This document shows, in pieces, positions 13,687 through 20,814 of a DNA stretch of 32,969 nt; position 1 is the stretch's first letter, and the number at the start of each line of letters is the position of its first letter. The position numbers were made by a program, and so were the translations under genes. Under the pieces are notes generated by a model. That model saw only the letters and a program-made list of their open reading frames with translations. It searched no databases and was not told the DNA's origin. Location of the stretch: contig JAFUUZ010000015.1 in the NCBI GenBank assembly GCA_017471285.1, positions 1 to 32,969 on the forward strand, written 5' to 3'. This DNA comes from Paludibacteraceae bacterium (GTDB taxonomy: Bacteria; Bacteroidota; Bacteroidia; Bacteroidales; Paludibacteraceae).

Positions 13687-13957
13687 AGGGTACAGGGTCG
13701 TAGCCGGAGCCTCCCCAGGGGTGGCAACGGAGGATGCGTTTGATACCGAGCCATGTACCTTTGAAGATACCGTATTTGAGCACCGCCTCTACCATGTACT
13801 GGCTGCAGGTAGGCGTATAGCGGCACGAAGGAGGCGTCAAGGGTGAGATGAACACCCGGTAGAAATAGACAGGGAGTAAAAACAATTTGCGGAGAAGAAG
13901 CCTGCCCCGTCCCTCCCCGGAAGGAGGGAGATTATTTTCAGAGTGTTCGCTATTCAT
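13685..13957 (-). CDS. yidD: membrane protein insertion efficiency factor YidD
   Basis: A 90-residue membrane-associated protein thought to help YidC insert proteins. The family signature [19 protein letters not shown] and [14 protein letters not shown] is complete. Start at 13957 overlaps the rnpA stop by 8 bp, the usual rnpA-yidD arrangement. The N-terminal ~18 residues ([12 protein letters not shown]…) are longer than usual and include codons from a type E palindrome (13910-13929), so this part looks acquired. No alternative start codon is available between it and the conserved core. Confidence 0.92.
   Translation of the reverse strand: MNSEHSENNLPPSGEGRGRLLLRKLFLLPVYFYRVFISPLTPPSCRYTPTCSQYMVEAVLKYGIFKGTWLGIKRILRCHPWGGSGYDPVP
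13903..13936. repeat. type E palindromic element (copy 2), inside yidD
   Basis: Palindrome TCCCTCC-ccggaa-GGAGGGA (13910-13929) preceded by tgccccg. In frame in the N-terminal extension of YidD. Confidence 0.7.
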
Positions 13958-14354
13958 TGGCTTTTATCTTTTTCAAGGCTTTGATGACGGCTTTCTCTAC
14001 AACCGCATAGGGCTGTATCTCTTTGTCAATATAATTGAAGGCGATGAGGTAACTCCGTTGACCGCTTTGTTGCAAGGTCTCTAAGGCTGTAGGATCGCTG
14101 GCGCCGGAAGACCGCTCCGCTGTTAGAATCCCTTGGTTGAGGCGGTACGCCTCGCGCATGAGACGCCGCAGACGGTTTCTATCCACGGCATGTTTGAAGA
14201 GCGATTTGGGAGCCCAGACCAGAACCGAGTTTTGGTCATTCACCTGCCATGTGATCCGGAGAGGCCACGAAGTGAACCGTTTGCCGGACTTATAGAAGGC
14301 AGCAATCCGTTCCTTGCCGCAGAGGCGGCTATGTTTGGGAAAGGAGTTAGACAT
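13950..14354 (-). CDS. rnpA: ribonuclease P protein component
   Basis: A 134-residue basic protein that partners RNase P RNA in trimming tRNA 5' ends. The RNR motif is read as [20 protein letters not shown], with the aromatic FYKSGKRF segment ahead of it. Its start overlaps the hemD stop by 8 bp and its stop overlaps yidD, so it lies in a tightly coupled run. Confidence 0.93.
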   Translation of the reverse strand: MSNSFPKHSRLCGKERIAAFYKSGKRFTSWPLRITWQVNDQNSVLVWAPKSLFKHAVDRNRLRRLMREAYRLNQGILTAERSSGASDPTALETLQQSGQRSYLIAFNYIDKEIQPYAVVEKAVIKALKKIKANE

Positions 14355-15093
14355 TTTTCTCCAAATACTCCGCTATTGCCATAGGCAGGGAGGCGAAGGT
14401 CTTGCCGGGACCTGCCTCTATATCCACGCGGTAACCCGCCTCCTCAAGAGCACGGATAGTGCCTTCTCCGAAAGCCGCGATGAGCGTATCGCCCTGTTTC
14501 CAGTCCGGGAAGTTCTCCCGCAGCGAAGTGACGCCTGCCGGCGTAAAGAGCCCTATCAGATCATACTCGAAAGGTTTATCCTTGGGCCATGGCGTTGTGA
14601 CGGTCCGATACATAATAGCCGGTGTCACCTCCACGCCGTTGAGGGCGAACATATTGATCTGGTCGTCCGTATGGATGTCGGAAAGCACCATCAGATATTT
14701 CTCGTTCGGCCGGCGGTGCATGGCAGGAAGAAGGTCTTCGAACTTATTGCCCTGCTCGGGGAAGAAGACTTTCCGTTTGCGGTAATTGATAAATTTCTGC
14801 AGATAGAGCCCCACCTGCTCCGAATTGCAATAATAGTGCATCGAGTCGGGGACGTTCAGCCGCATTTCCTCACACATGCGGAAGTAATGCTCCGCGCCGA
14901 GGCGTGAGTTCAGTATGACCGCCGTATAGTCCAGAGGGTTGATGCGCTGTTTGCGGAACTCGCTCGCCGAAAGGCCTTCGACATGAATAAACTGATAAAA
15001 GTCGCATTCCACGCCAAACTGTCCCTCCAGACGAGAATAAGGGTTATGTTCCGTCGTAGGACGAGGTTGAGAAAAAAGAAGTCTTTTAATCAT
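14347..15093 (-). CDS. hemD: uroporphyrinogen-III synthase
   Basis: A 248-residue enzyme that cyclises hydroxymethylbilane to uroporphyrinogen III. The sequence is of the divergent Bacteroidetes type: start MIKRLLFSQPRPTTE, then VEGLSASEFRKQ, and a second domain with GLFTPAGVTSLRENFPDW and IAAFGEGTIRALEEAGY. An open frame runs up to 15342, but 15093 is the right start: it matches the family N-terminus and overlaps the DUF4271 stop by ATGA. It is downstream of DUF4271, a common Bacteroidetes pairing. Confidence 0.85.
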   Translation of the reverse strand: MIKRLLFSQPRPTTEHNPYSRLEGQFGVECDFYQFIHVEGLSASEFRKQRINPLDYTAVILNSRLGAEHYFRMCEEMRLNVPDSMHYYCNSEQVGLYLQKFINYRKRKVFFPEQGNKFEDLLPAMHRRPNEKYLMVLSDIHTDDQINMFALNGVEVTPAIMYRTVTTPWPKDKPFEYDLIGLFTPAGVTSLRENFPDWKQGDTLIAAFGEGTIRALEEAGYRVDIEAGPGKTFASLPMAIAEYLEKNV

Positions 15094-15746
15094 ATGATTG
15101 ATATCGTTTTTGCAGAAAATAATACCATGGCTGCCATAGGCAGCAGTTCTAATGTAGCCATGTATACCAGGAGATAGAGGAGTGCTATCGGTTTGCGCAC
15201 AAACTGACGCACCCCGCGGTACATCCACAGCAGGAAGAAGACACCTCCCAAGATCCCCAGAAGCCATCCGGATGCTACGGGCGAGTCGATATGCACGAAA
15301 AGGAGCAGCAGGGGGTACAGAACCACCATCGCTAGTGTACATATATTGGAATAATGTTCGCCCGCCTCGCCGTAAGAGCGCGTAAGCCGGAAGGTATAGT
15401 CAACCAGAAGGATCAGCAGTGTCTTCACAATCAGTACACCGAGAATAACCCCGCATACCGCAGCAAAAGCGGCTCCGGAGAAGCGGTCCTCGGGGCGGAA
15501 ACACAGGCATAGCCCCATGGCCAGGGTGCCTATCCGGAAAAGCGTGATGAAGAGCTGCGCCAGGTAGTTGACCGGCGCATCTTTGTATGTCCGCTCGGCA
15601 TGCACAGTAAGCGACGAGGCGGCTTGGCTGATCACGCCGGGTTGCAGCCACTCGCTGAGGAACGCCATGACAAGCAGTAGCAGCATCGTCCATCCGCACC
15701 AAGGTGCAGTCAGCGGAGAGATAATATGCGGGAGGGAGGTCAGCAT
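15090..15746 (-). CDS. DUF4271 membrane protein
   Basis: A 218-residue integral membrane protein with about six to seven hydrophobic segments (e.g. GWTMLLLLVMAFL, FAAVCGVILGVLIVKTLLILL, ICTLAMVVLYPLLLLFV). It matches the DUF4271 family of Bacteroidetes, always encoded next to hemD; function unknown. It overlaps hemD by 4 bp and the U32 gene by 7 bp. Confidence 0.75.
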   Translation of the reverse strand: MLTSLPHIISPLTAPWCGWTMLLLLVMAFLSEWLQPGVISQAASSLTVHAERTYKDAPVNYLAQLFITLFRIGTLAMGLCLCFRPEDRFSGAAFAAVCGVILGVLIVKTLLILLVDYTFRLTRSYGEAGEHYSNICTLAMVVLYPLLLLFVHIDSPVASGWLLGILGGVFFLLWMYRGVRQFVRKPIALLYLLVYMATLELLPMAAMVLFSAKTISII

Positions 15747-17020
15747 TCAGTGGTCCAGAGATACATTTTGTCCCCTCTGCGGATGAGGGTTTCCGTTTTG
15801 ATTGCAAAATATTGTCCTTTCTCCACGCGTGCGGTAGGTTTGCCTTGGTCGTCATGCATGTTATGTGCGACGCACTCATACACGCCGGTGGTCTCGCCGG
15901 TAATGAGCAGTTCCTGCCCTTCCTCTATGCTGTCCACGGCCTCAAGCACAAACTCTGCCACGCTCAGGTTCTTGAAGAAATTGGTGCATTTGGCAGCATA
16001 GATCTTCTTGCGCGTTGCTTTATTGCCATAGGAATGGGTCCATTCGCCCAGCCGCTGACCTTGATAATAACCGTCCCAGAAGCCGCGGTTGAAGACACGG
16101 CTGAGCCGTTCGTTCCAGTCCGCTATCTTCGGTTCAATGACCGTGTCGTCGTCATACTCGCCGCGACGCCATGCCTCCACTGCCTCTTTGTAGCATTTCA
16201 CGACCGTAGAGACATACTCCGCTCCTCGTGCGCGCCCTTCTATCTTGAGGACCCGCACGCCGGCATCCAGCATCTTGTTGAGGAAATGGATCGTTTTCAG
16301 ATCCTTCGGCGACATGATGTACTGGTTGTCAATGTCCAGCTCCAGATCAGACGACTTGTCTTTGACGGTATAGCCACGCCTGCACACCTGCACGCACGCC
16401 CCCCGGTTAGCCGAGAGACCGTAGTTATTGAGACTCAGGTAGCATTTGCCGCTGACCGCCATACACAATGCGCCGTGACAGAACATCTCGATGCGAATAG
16501 GCTGACCGCTCCGTCCGCATATGTGCTGCTCCTCGATGTCGCGATAGATAGACGCGACCTGCTCCATGTTCAGTTCGCGCGCCAGGACAACGACATCCGC
16601 AAACTGCGCATAGAACCGCAGCGCCTCGGTGTTCGCTATGTTAAGCTGGGTGGAGAGATGTACCTCCTGACCGATGCTGTTAGCGTACTGCATTACCGCG
16701 ATGTCGCTTGCAATAACAGCGTCCACGCCCACGGCATGCGCCTTGTCCACTATCTCGCGCATCAGAGGCAGATCCTCGGGGTACATGACCGTATTGACCG
16801 TCAGGTAGGTCTTTACGCCCGCTTCACGGCATGTGGACACGATTGTAGCCATGTCTTCTGTGGTAAAATTGACCGAACTGCGTGCGCGCATGTTCAGGTG
16901 CTCTATACCGAAATAGACAGAGGTGGCTCCGGCTTGTATCGCCGCAGCCAGACTCTCCCAACAACCGACAGGAGCCATGATATTTACCATCGGGTCATTT
17001 ACCATTGGGTCATTTAGCAT
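15740..17020 (-). CDS. peptidase U32-family protein
   Basis: A protein of 416-426 residues of the U32 family, whose known members (RlhA, TrhP, UbiU/V) act in RNA hydroxylation or ubiquinone synthesis and bind an iron-sulphur cluster. The signature [19 protein letters not shown] with [11 protein letters not shown] gives the four conserved cysteines. RlhA/TrhP-like RNA modification is the likeliest role. The frame starts at 17020, within the end of asd; ATG at 16990 ([14 protein letters not shown]) fits the family better. The 10 extra residues [10 protein letters not shown] are coded by a 15-bp tandem repeat. Which start is used cannot be decided. Confidence 0.85.
   Translation of the reverse strand: MLNDPMVNDPMVNIMAPVGCWESLAAAIQAGATSVYFGIEHLNMRARSSVNFTTEDMATIVSTCREAGVKTYLTVNTVMYPEDLPLMREIVDKAHAVGVDAVIASDIAVMQYANSIGQEVHLSTQLNIANTEALRFYAQFADVVVLARELNMEQVASIYRDIEEQHICGRSGQPIRIEMFCHGALCMAVSGKCYLSLNNYGLSANRGACVQVCRRGYTVKDKSSDLELDIDNQYIMSPKDLKTIHFLNKMLDAGVRVLKIEGRARGAEYVSTVVKCYKEAVEAWRRGEYDDDTVIEPKIADWNERLSRVFNRGFWDGYYQGQRLGEWTHSYGNKATRKKIYAAKCTNFFKNLSVAEFVLEAVDSIEEGQELLITGETTGVYECVAHNMHDDQGKPTARVEKGQYFAIKTETLIRRGDKMYLWTTEC
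16985..17018. repeat. type B repeat at the asd/U32 junction
   Basis: On the minus strand two 15-bp units aatgacccaatggta and aatgacccgatggta plus a partial third. The TGA of asd lies in the first unit and the in-frame units code [10 protein letters not shown] at the U32 N-terminus; each unit carries an in-frame ATG. Confidence 0.85.
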
Positions 17021-18014
17021 TTTGTATCAGGTACTCCGCTATCTGTACCGCGTTGAGTGCTGCACCCTTTCGGATCTGGTCGCTCACGCACCAGAAACTG
17101 AGTCCGTTCTCGTCCGTCAGATCCTTTCTGATACGGCCTACAAAGACCTCGTCCTTGCCGCTCAGGAACAGCGGCATCGGATAGACCTTGTTCTCCGGTT
17201 CGTCCATCAGCACACACCCGGGAGCCTGTGCGAAAGCCTCTCTCGCCTCCGCCACGCTGACCGGCCGCTCTGTCTCGACCCACACGCTCTCGCTATGCGC
17301 CCTGAGCGACGGCACACGCACACAGGTAGCACTGACCTTGACATCCGAATGCATGATCTTGCGCGTCTCATTGTACATTTTCATCTCTTCCTTGGTATAG
17401 CCGTTGTCGGTAAAGACATCGATATGAGGGATGACATTATACGCCAACTGATACGCGAATTTGTTTACCGTCACTTCCTCTCCGTTCAGCAGTTGACGGT
17501 ATTGTGTCTCCAACTCTTTCATTGCCTGCGCCCCTGCTCCCGAAGCCGCTTGATACGTGGACACACGCACGCGGCGGATATGGCTCAGACGCTCTATGGC
17601 CTGCAGAGCCACCACCATCTGGATCGTCGTACAGTTAGGATTAGCAATGATGTTCCGCGGACGGATCAACGCATCTTTGGCGTTCACCTCCGGAACGACC
17701 AAAGGCACATCGTCATCCATCCGGAAGGCGGATGAGTTATCTATCATTACCGCGCCGTAGCGGGTGATGTCCTCCGCGTACATACGCGAGACGCTCGCGC
17801 CCGCGGAAGTAAAAGCAATATCGACGCCCCGGAAGGCGTCGCCGTGTTGCAACAACTGTACTTCGTACTCTTTGCCGCAAAATTCATACTTAGTGCCGGC
17901 ACTCCTCTCCGAGCCGAACAAACGTAGTTCGGAGAGAGGGAATTGCCGCTGTGCAAGCACAGCCAGCAATTCCTGTCCGACGGCGCCGGAGGCGCCTACA
18001 ATCGCGATAACCAT
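17010..18014 (-). CDS. asd: aspartate-semialdehyde dehydrogenase
   Basis: A 334-residue cytoplasmic enzyme that reduces aspartyl phosphate to aspartate semialdehyde for lysine, diaminopimelate, methionine and threonine synthesis. NADP site GASGAVGQE at the N-terminus, catalytic Cys128 in ANPNCTTIQ, substrate-binding [14 protein letters not shown] and His in PSLRAHSE are all present. It is within the long acpP-to-trmD run, 2 bp after the small wHTH gene. The stop codon comes from a type B repeat. Confidence 0.95.
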   Translation of the reverse strand: MVIAIVGASGAVGQELLAVLAQRQFPLSELRLFGSERSAGTKYEFCGKEYEVQLLQHGDAFRGVDIAFTSAGASVSRMYAEDITRYGAVMIDNSSAFRMDDDVPLVVPEVNAKDALIRPRNIIANPNCTTIQMVVALQAIERLSHIRRVRVSTYQAASGAGAQAMKELETQYRQLLNGEEVTVNKFAYQLAYNVIPHIDVFTDNGYTKEEMKMYNETRKIMHSDVKVSATCVRVPSLRAHSESVWVETERPVSVAEAREAFAQAPGCVLMDEPENKVYPMPLFLSGKDEVFVGRIRKDLTDENGLSFWCVSDQIRKGAALNAVQIAEYLIQNAK

Positions 18015-18016
18015 AA

Positions 18017-18211
18017 TTAAGCCAATGCGATGATAATGTCAGCTTCAGCCTCAGTGAAGGTAATCTTACCTTCGCGAGCCAGCCAACCCAGCGCCAGGTA
18101 AAGCTCCTCGTTTTTCAGTTTCGTAGCTTTCTTGAGGGCTTTCAGACCCTGTGCACCGTTCTGCAGGGCATTCCAGAGAAGACCTGCGTTTTCTCCAATT
18201 TTTGCAATCAT
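18017..18211 (-). CDS. small winged-helix protein (DUF2582-like)
   Basis: A 64-residue protein predicted as a single winged helix-turn-helix: [35 protein letters not shown], then the wing. It resembles the PF10771-type small wHTH proteins of Bacteroidetes, whose function is unknown. It stands between fabF and asd, with 41 bp to fabF. Confidence 0.75.
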   Translation of the reverse strand: MIAKIGENAGLLWNALQNGAQGLKALKKATKLKNEELYLALGWLAREGKITFTEAEADIIIALA

Positions 18212-18238
18212 AATACCTTAATTTTAGTTAGACTAATT

Positions 18239-18258
18239 GAGTGAATTATGGGTCACTC
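18239..18258. other. short inverted repeat at the fabF stop
   Basis: GAGTGA-attatggg-TCACTC, a perfect 6-bp stem that includes the fabF stop codon. No T-run follows on either strand, so it is more likely an RNA-stability or processing hairpin than a terminator. Confidence 0.35.
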
Positions 18259-19521
18259 TTCCCATTTCTTAAATATCAGGCACGCGTTGTGACCACCGAA
18301 ACCAAACGTGTTGCTCAGGGCGTATTTTATATTCCGCTTCTGGGCTTTCCCGAATGTAAAATTGATGCGGTAGTCGATATTTTCATCCTCGTCCTCCGGA
18401 TCATGGTTGATGGTAGGCGGGATGATTCCGTCTTTCAGAGCCATGACACATGTCAACGCCTCTACGGCGCCCGTCGCACCGATCAGATGTCCTGTCATAG
18501 ACTTCGTCGAGTCAAGATTCATCTCATACACATGATCGCCGAACACGCGCTGGATAGCTTTCACTTCCGTCACGTCGCCCAGAGGGGTGGATGTGCCGTG
18601 CGTATTGATAAAATCAATCTGTTCCGGCTGCAGACCCGCATCCTTGATAGCCAGCCTCATCACTCTCTCTGCGCCCTTGCCTTCCGGGTCCGGTGCTGTC
18701 ATATGATAAGCATCGGATGTCATACCCTCGCCCACTATCTCGGCGTATATCTTTGCGCCGCGGGCCTTGGCATGCTCATAATCCTCCAGGATCAGGCATG
18801 CAGCTCCTTCGCCCAACGCAAAACCGTCTCGTGATTTGGAGAAGGGCCTGCTCGCCGTCTCGGGCGAGTCATTACGGGTAGAGAGCGCATGCAGCGAGTT
18901 AAAACCGCCTATGCCGGTGTATGTGACATCTGCGTCGGCACCGCCTGTCAGCAGTACATCCGCATGCCCAAGCCGGATCTGGTCAAATGCGGATCCTACC
19001 GCGTGGGAAGAAGAGGAACAGGCTGTGGACACCGAGAAACTGGGACCACCGAGACCGAAACGAATAGAAATCTGACCGGCAGCAATGCTCGGAATGGCCT
19101 TCGGGATCATGAACGGGTTAAAACGCGGTACTCCGTCACCTTTGGCGAAATCAATGTTTTCCTCCTCGGTGGACTGCAGGCCTCCCATTCCGCTTCCCCA
19201 TATAACACCTACGCGGCTTCGATCCTCTTTCTCCAGATCCAAACCGCTGTCTATTAGCGCCTCGTTAGCCACCCACACCGAGAACTGGGAATAGCGGTCC
19301 ATCTTACGCGCCTCCTTGCGGTCCATTAACGGGGAGGGGTCAAAGCCCTTCACCTCGCCGGCAAAATGAGTCTTGAACAGAGTGGCATCAAAAGAAGTAA
19401 TCGGAGCTATTCCGTTTACTCCGTTAACCAATGCCTGCCAAGTCTCCGGTGCCGAATTCCCTACCGGCGTCAACGCTCCCAGACCAGTTATTACTACTCG
19501 TCTCAACTGCATATATGACAA
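18253..19521 (-). CDS. fabF: beta-ketoacyl-ACP synthase II
   Basis: A 422-residue condensing enzyme that elongates acyl-ACP with malonyl-ACP in type II fatty-acid synthesis. The Cys-His-His triad is seen: Cys168 in VSTACSSSSHA, His in NTHGTSTPLGD, and His in KSMTGHLIGATG. GFGGHNACLIF near the end is also typical. The start may be 19521 (MSYMQLRR) or the ATG at 19512. It follows acpP in the order standard for Bacteroidetes, with a strong hairpin between them. Confidence 0.96.
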   Translation of the reverse strand: MSYMQLRRVVITGLGALTPVGNSAPETWQALVNGVNGIAPITSFDATLFKTHFAGEVKGFDPSPLMDRKEARKMDRYSQFSVWVANEALIDSGLDLEKEDRSRVGVIWGSGMGGLQSTEEENIDFAKGDGVPRFNPFMIPKAIPSIAAGQISIRFGLGGPSFSVSTACSSSSHAVGSAFDQIRLGHADVLLTGGADADVTYTGIGGFNSLHALSTRNDSPETASRPFSKSRDGFALGEGAACLILEDYEHAKARGAKIYAEIVGEGMTSDAYHMTAPDPEGKGAERVMRLAIKDAGLQPEQIDFINTHGTSTPLGDVTEVKAIQRVFGDHVYEMNLDSTKSMTGHLIGATGAVEALTCVMALKDGIIPPTINHDPEDEDENIDYRINFTFGKAQKRNIKYALSNTFGFGGHNACLIFKKWEE

Positions 19522-19533
19522 AATGTGATATAA

Positions 19534-19569
19534 AAAAGTATACGAGTTTACAGTTTTCCCGTAAACTCG
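19534..19569 (-). terminator. hairpin between acpP and fabF, probable partial terminator
   Basis: Perfect 9-bp stem CGAGTTTAC/GTAAACTCG (19543-19551/19561-19569), loop 9 nt; on the minus strand TATACTTTTTTA follows. This should let acpP mRNA exceed fabF mRNA, with read-through to the downstream operon. Confidence 0.65.
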
Positions 19570-19590
19570 CAGACCAATGTGTAAAGAGAA

Positions 19591-19830
19591 TTACTTCGCT
19601 AATTTACCCTCTACATAAGCGATAGCGTCGCCTACGGTAGCAATTTTCTGAGTGTCCTCATCAGGAATTTCGATTCCGAACTCTTTCTCGAATTCCATGA
19701 TCATCTCCACTGTATCCAGGGAGTCTGCACCCAGATCTGTTTGGAAATTAGCCTCACGTGTTACCTGAGACTCTTCTACACCAAGTTTATCAGCAATGAT
19801 TGCTTTTACTTTTGCTTCAACTTCTGCCAT
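19591..19830 (-). CDS. acpP: acyl carrier protein
   Basis: A 79-residue acidic four-helix carrier of acyl chains in fatty-acid synthesis. The phosphopantetheine site is Ser37 in [12 protein letters not shown]. The length is standard. It has its own promoter (19909-19940) and is the first gene of a long leftward run through fabF to trmD. Confidence 0.97.
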   Translation of the reverse strand: MAEVEAKVKAIIADKLGVEESQVTREANFQTDLGADSLDTVEMIMEFEKEFGIEIPDEDTQKIATVGDAIAYVEGKLAK

Positions 19831-19908
19831 AATACTAAATGTTTAATTAATATATGTTTTTCTTAATTTTCGTAATCTTCGATATACGCGCATTCCGCAA
19901 AATCGGTG

Positions 19909-19940
19909 CAAAATTACTGCTTTTTTTTTAAATGAGCAAA
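19909..19940 (-). promoter_or_regulatory. promoter of acpP
   Basis: Minus strand TTTG (19937-19940), 20 nt, TAATTTTG (19909-19916) then CACCG. The leader is about 70 nt. It lies directly beyond the stop of the metallophosphatase gene. Confidence 0.8.
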
Positions 19941-19950
19941 TTTTTTTGCG

Positions 19951-20778
19951 TTATTTTTCCATTTTGTCACTTAAATCTAACACTATCTTGCCCAAATAGA
20001 CTCCACTCTTGCCCATTTGGCACAATGGAATGCTGTCGCCGTCCAAGTTCGCTACGCGAAGTTTGTCATAAAACTTATGGGTGTGACCTCCTATCACTAC
20101 ATCGATGCCGCGAGTGCATGTTACCATGACAGAATCGCACGCATCTGTTTTGGCCTTGCCCATTGTTCCCATATGGCTTAAGCAAACCACCACATCGCAT
20201 CCTTGCGCATGCAATGTGTCCGCCATCCTCTGGGCTACTGCGTACGGTTCCAGATACTGAGCAGGCTCGAAATTCCGGTCGGAGATAATTCCTTTGGGAT
20301 TGCATCCAAGCCCGAAGATACCGACCCTCAATCCACCTTTCTTTACTATCGTATAAGGCCGAACCAACCCCTCTACCGGCGTGCCGGTAAAATCATAATT
20401 GGCACATACGATCGGGAACTGCGCCTGTTTCAGCACCATGGCGAGAGAGTCCAGACCATTATCAAACTCATGGTTTCCCAGCGTAGCGGCATCATAGCCG
20501 ATATAATTCATCGCGTCTATCTCCACTCTGCCGCGATAGAGGTTGAAATACGGAGTCCCCTGACTGAAATCACCGGCATCCACCAGCAACAAGTCCGGAT
20601 CCTTCTTCCTTTCCTGCTTGATCAGCCCCATTCGCCGGGCATACCCGCCCTGACCGTTATCTTTGGGCTCCACCTGGGAATGAGTGTCATTGGTATGCAG
20701 AATCGTCAAATGCGCCTCTTGCGGTGTACAAGCCGCAATACAAAAAATAATGAATAATAAATAATAAATATTTTTCAT
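19951..20778 (-). CDS. metallophosphatase lipoprotein, 5'-nucleotidase N-terminal domain
   Basis: About 275 residues, exported as lipoprotein (MKNIYYLLFIIFCIAAC). It contains just the catalytic domain of UshA-type nucleotidases: ILHTNDTHSQVEP, VDAGDFSQGTPYF, TLGNHEFDNGLD, VCLSHMGTMGK and DVVIGGHTHKF, i.e. all metal ligands (D, H, D, N, H, H, H). The C-terminal substrate domain is missing and is encoded instead at 9934-10683. The start at 20778 fits the signal peptide; an upstream in-frame ATG at 20802 is less convincing. It follows mutL by 12-36 bp in the same direction. The hydrophobic codons are AT-rich and repeat-like. Confidence 0.88.
   Translation of the reverse strand: MKNIYYLLFIIFCIAACTPQEAHLTILHTNDTHSQVEPKDNGQGGYARRMGLIKQERKKDPDLLLVDAGDFSQGTPYFNLYRGRVEIDAMNYIGYDAATLGNHEFDNGLDSLAMVLKQAQFPIVCANYDFTGTPVEGLVRPYTIVKKGGLRVGIFGLGCNPKGIISDRNFEPAQYLEPYAVAQRMADTLHAQGCDVVVCLSHMGTMGKAKTDACDSVMVTCTRGIDVVIGGHTHKFYDKLRVANLDGDSIPLCQMGKSGVYLGKIVLDLSDKMEK
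20733..20778. repeat. AT-rich repeat encoding a signal peptide
   Basis: aataatgaataataaataat followed by aaatattt; on the minus strand it codes NIYYLLFII of the metallophosphatase signal peptide. Comparable to the repeat at 10630-10670. Confidence 0.45.
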
Positions 20779-20814
20779 ACTATTATGATTTATTCCTTTC
20801 AAGGGGCAAGGTCT

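Noticed and set aside
14347-15342. A 331-residue version of hemD
   Set aside because: The extra N-terminal part lies within the DUF4271 gene in another frame and does not match the family; ATGA overlap at 15090-15093 gives the start.
15812-17017. A 401-residue open frame antisense to the U32 gene
   Set aside because: The minus-strand frame has the conserved cysteine signature and operon overlaps; the antisense translation shows no domain.
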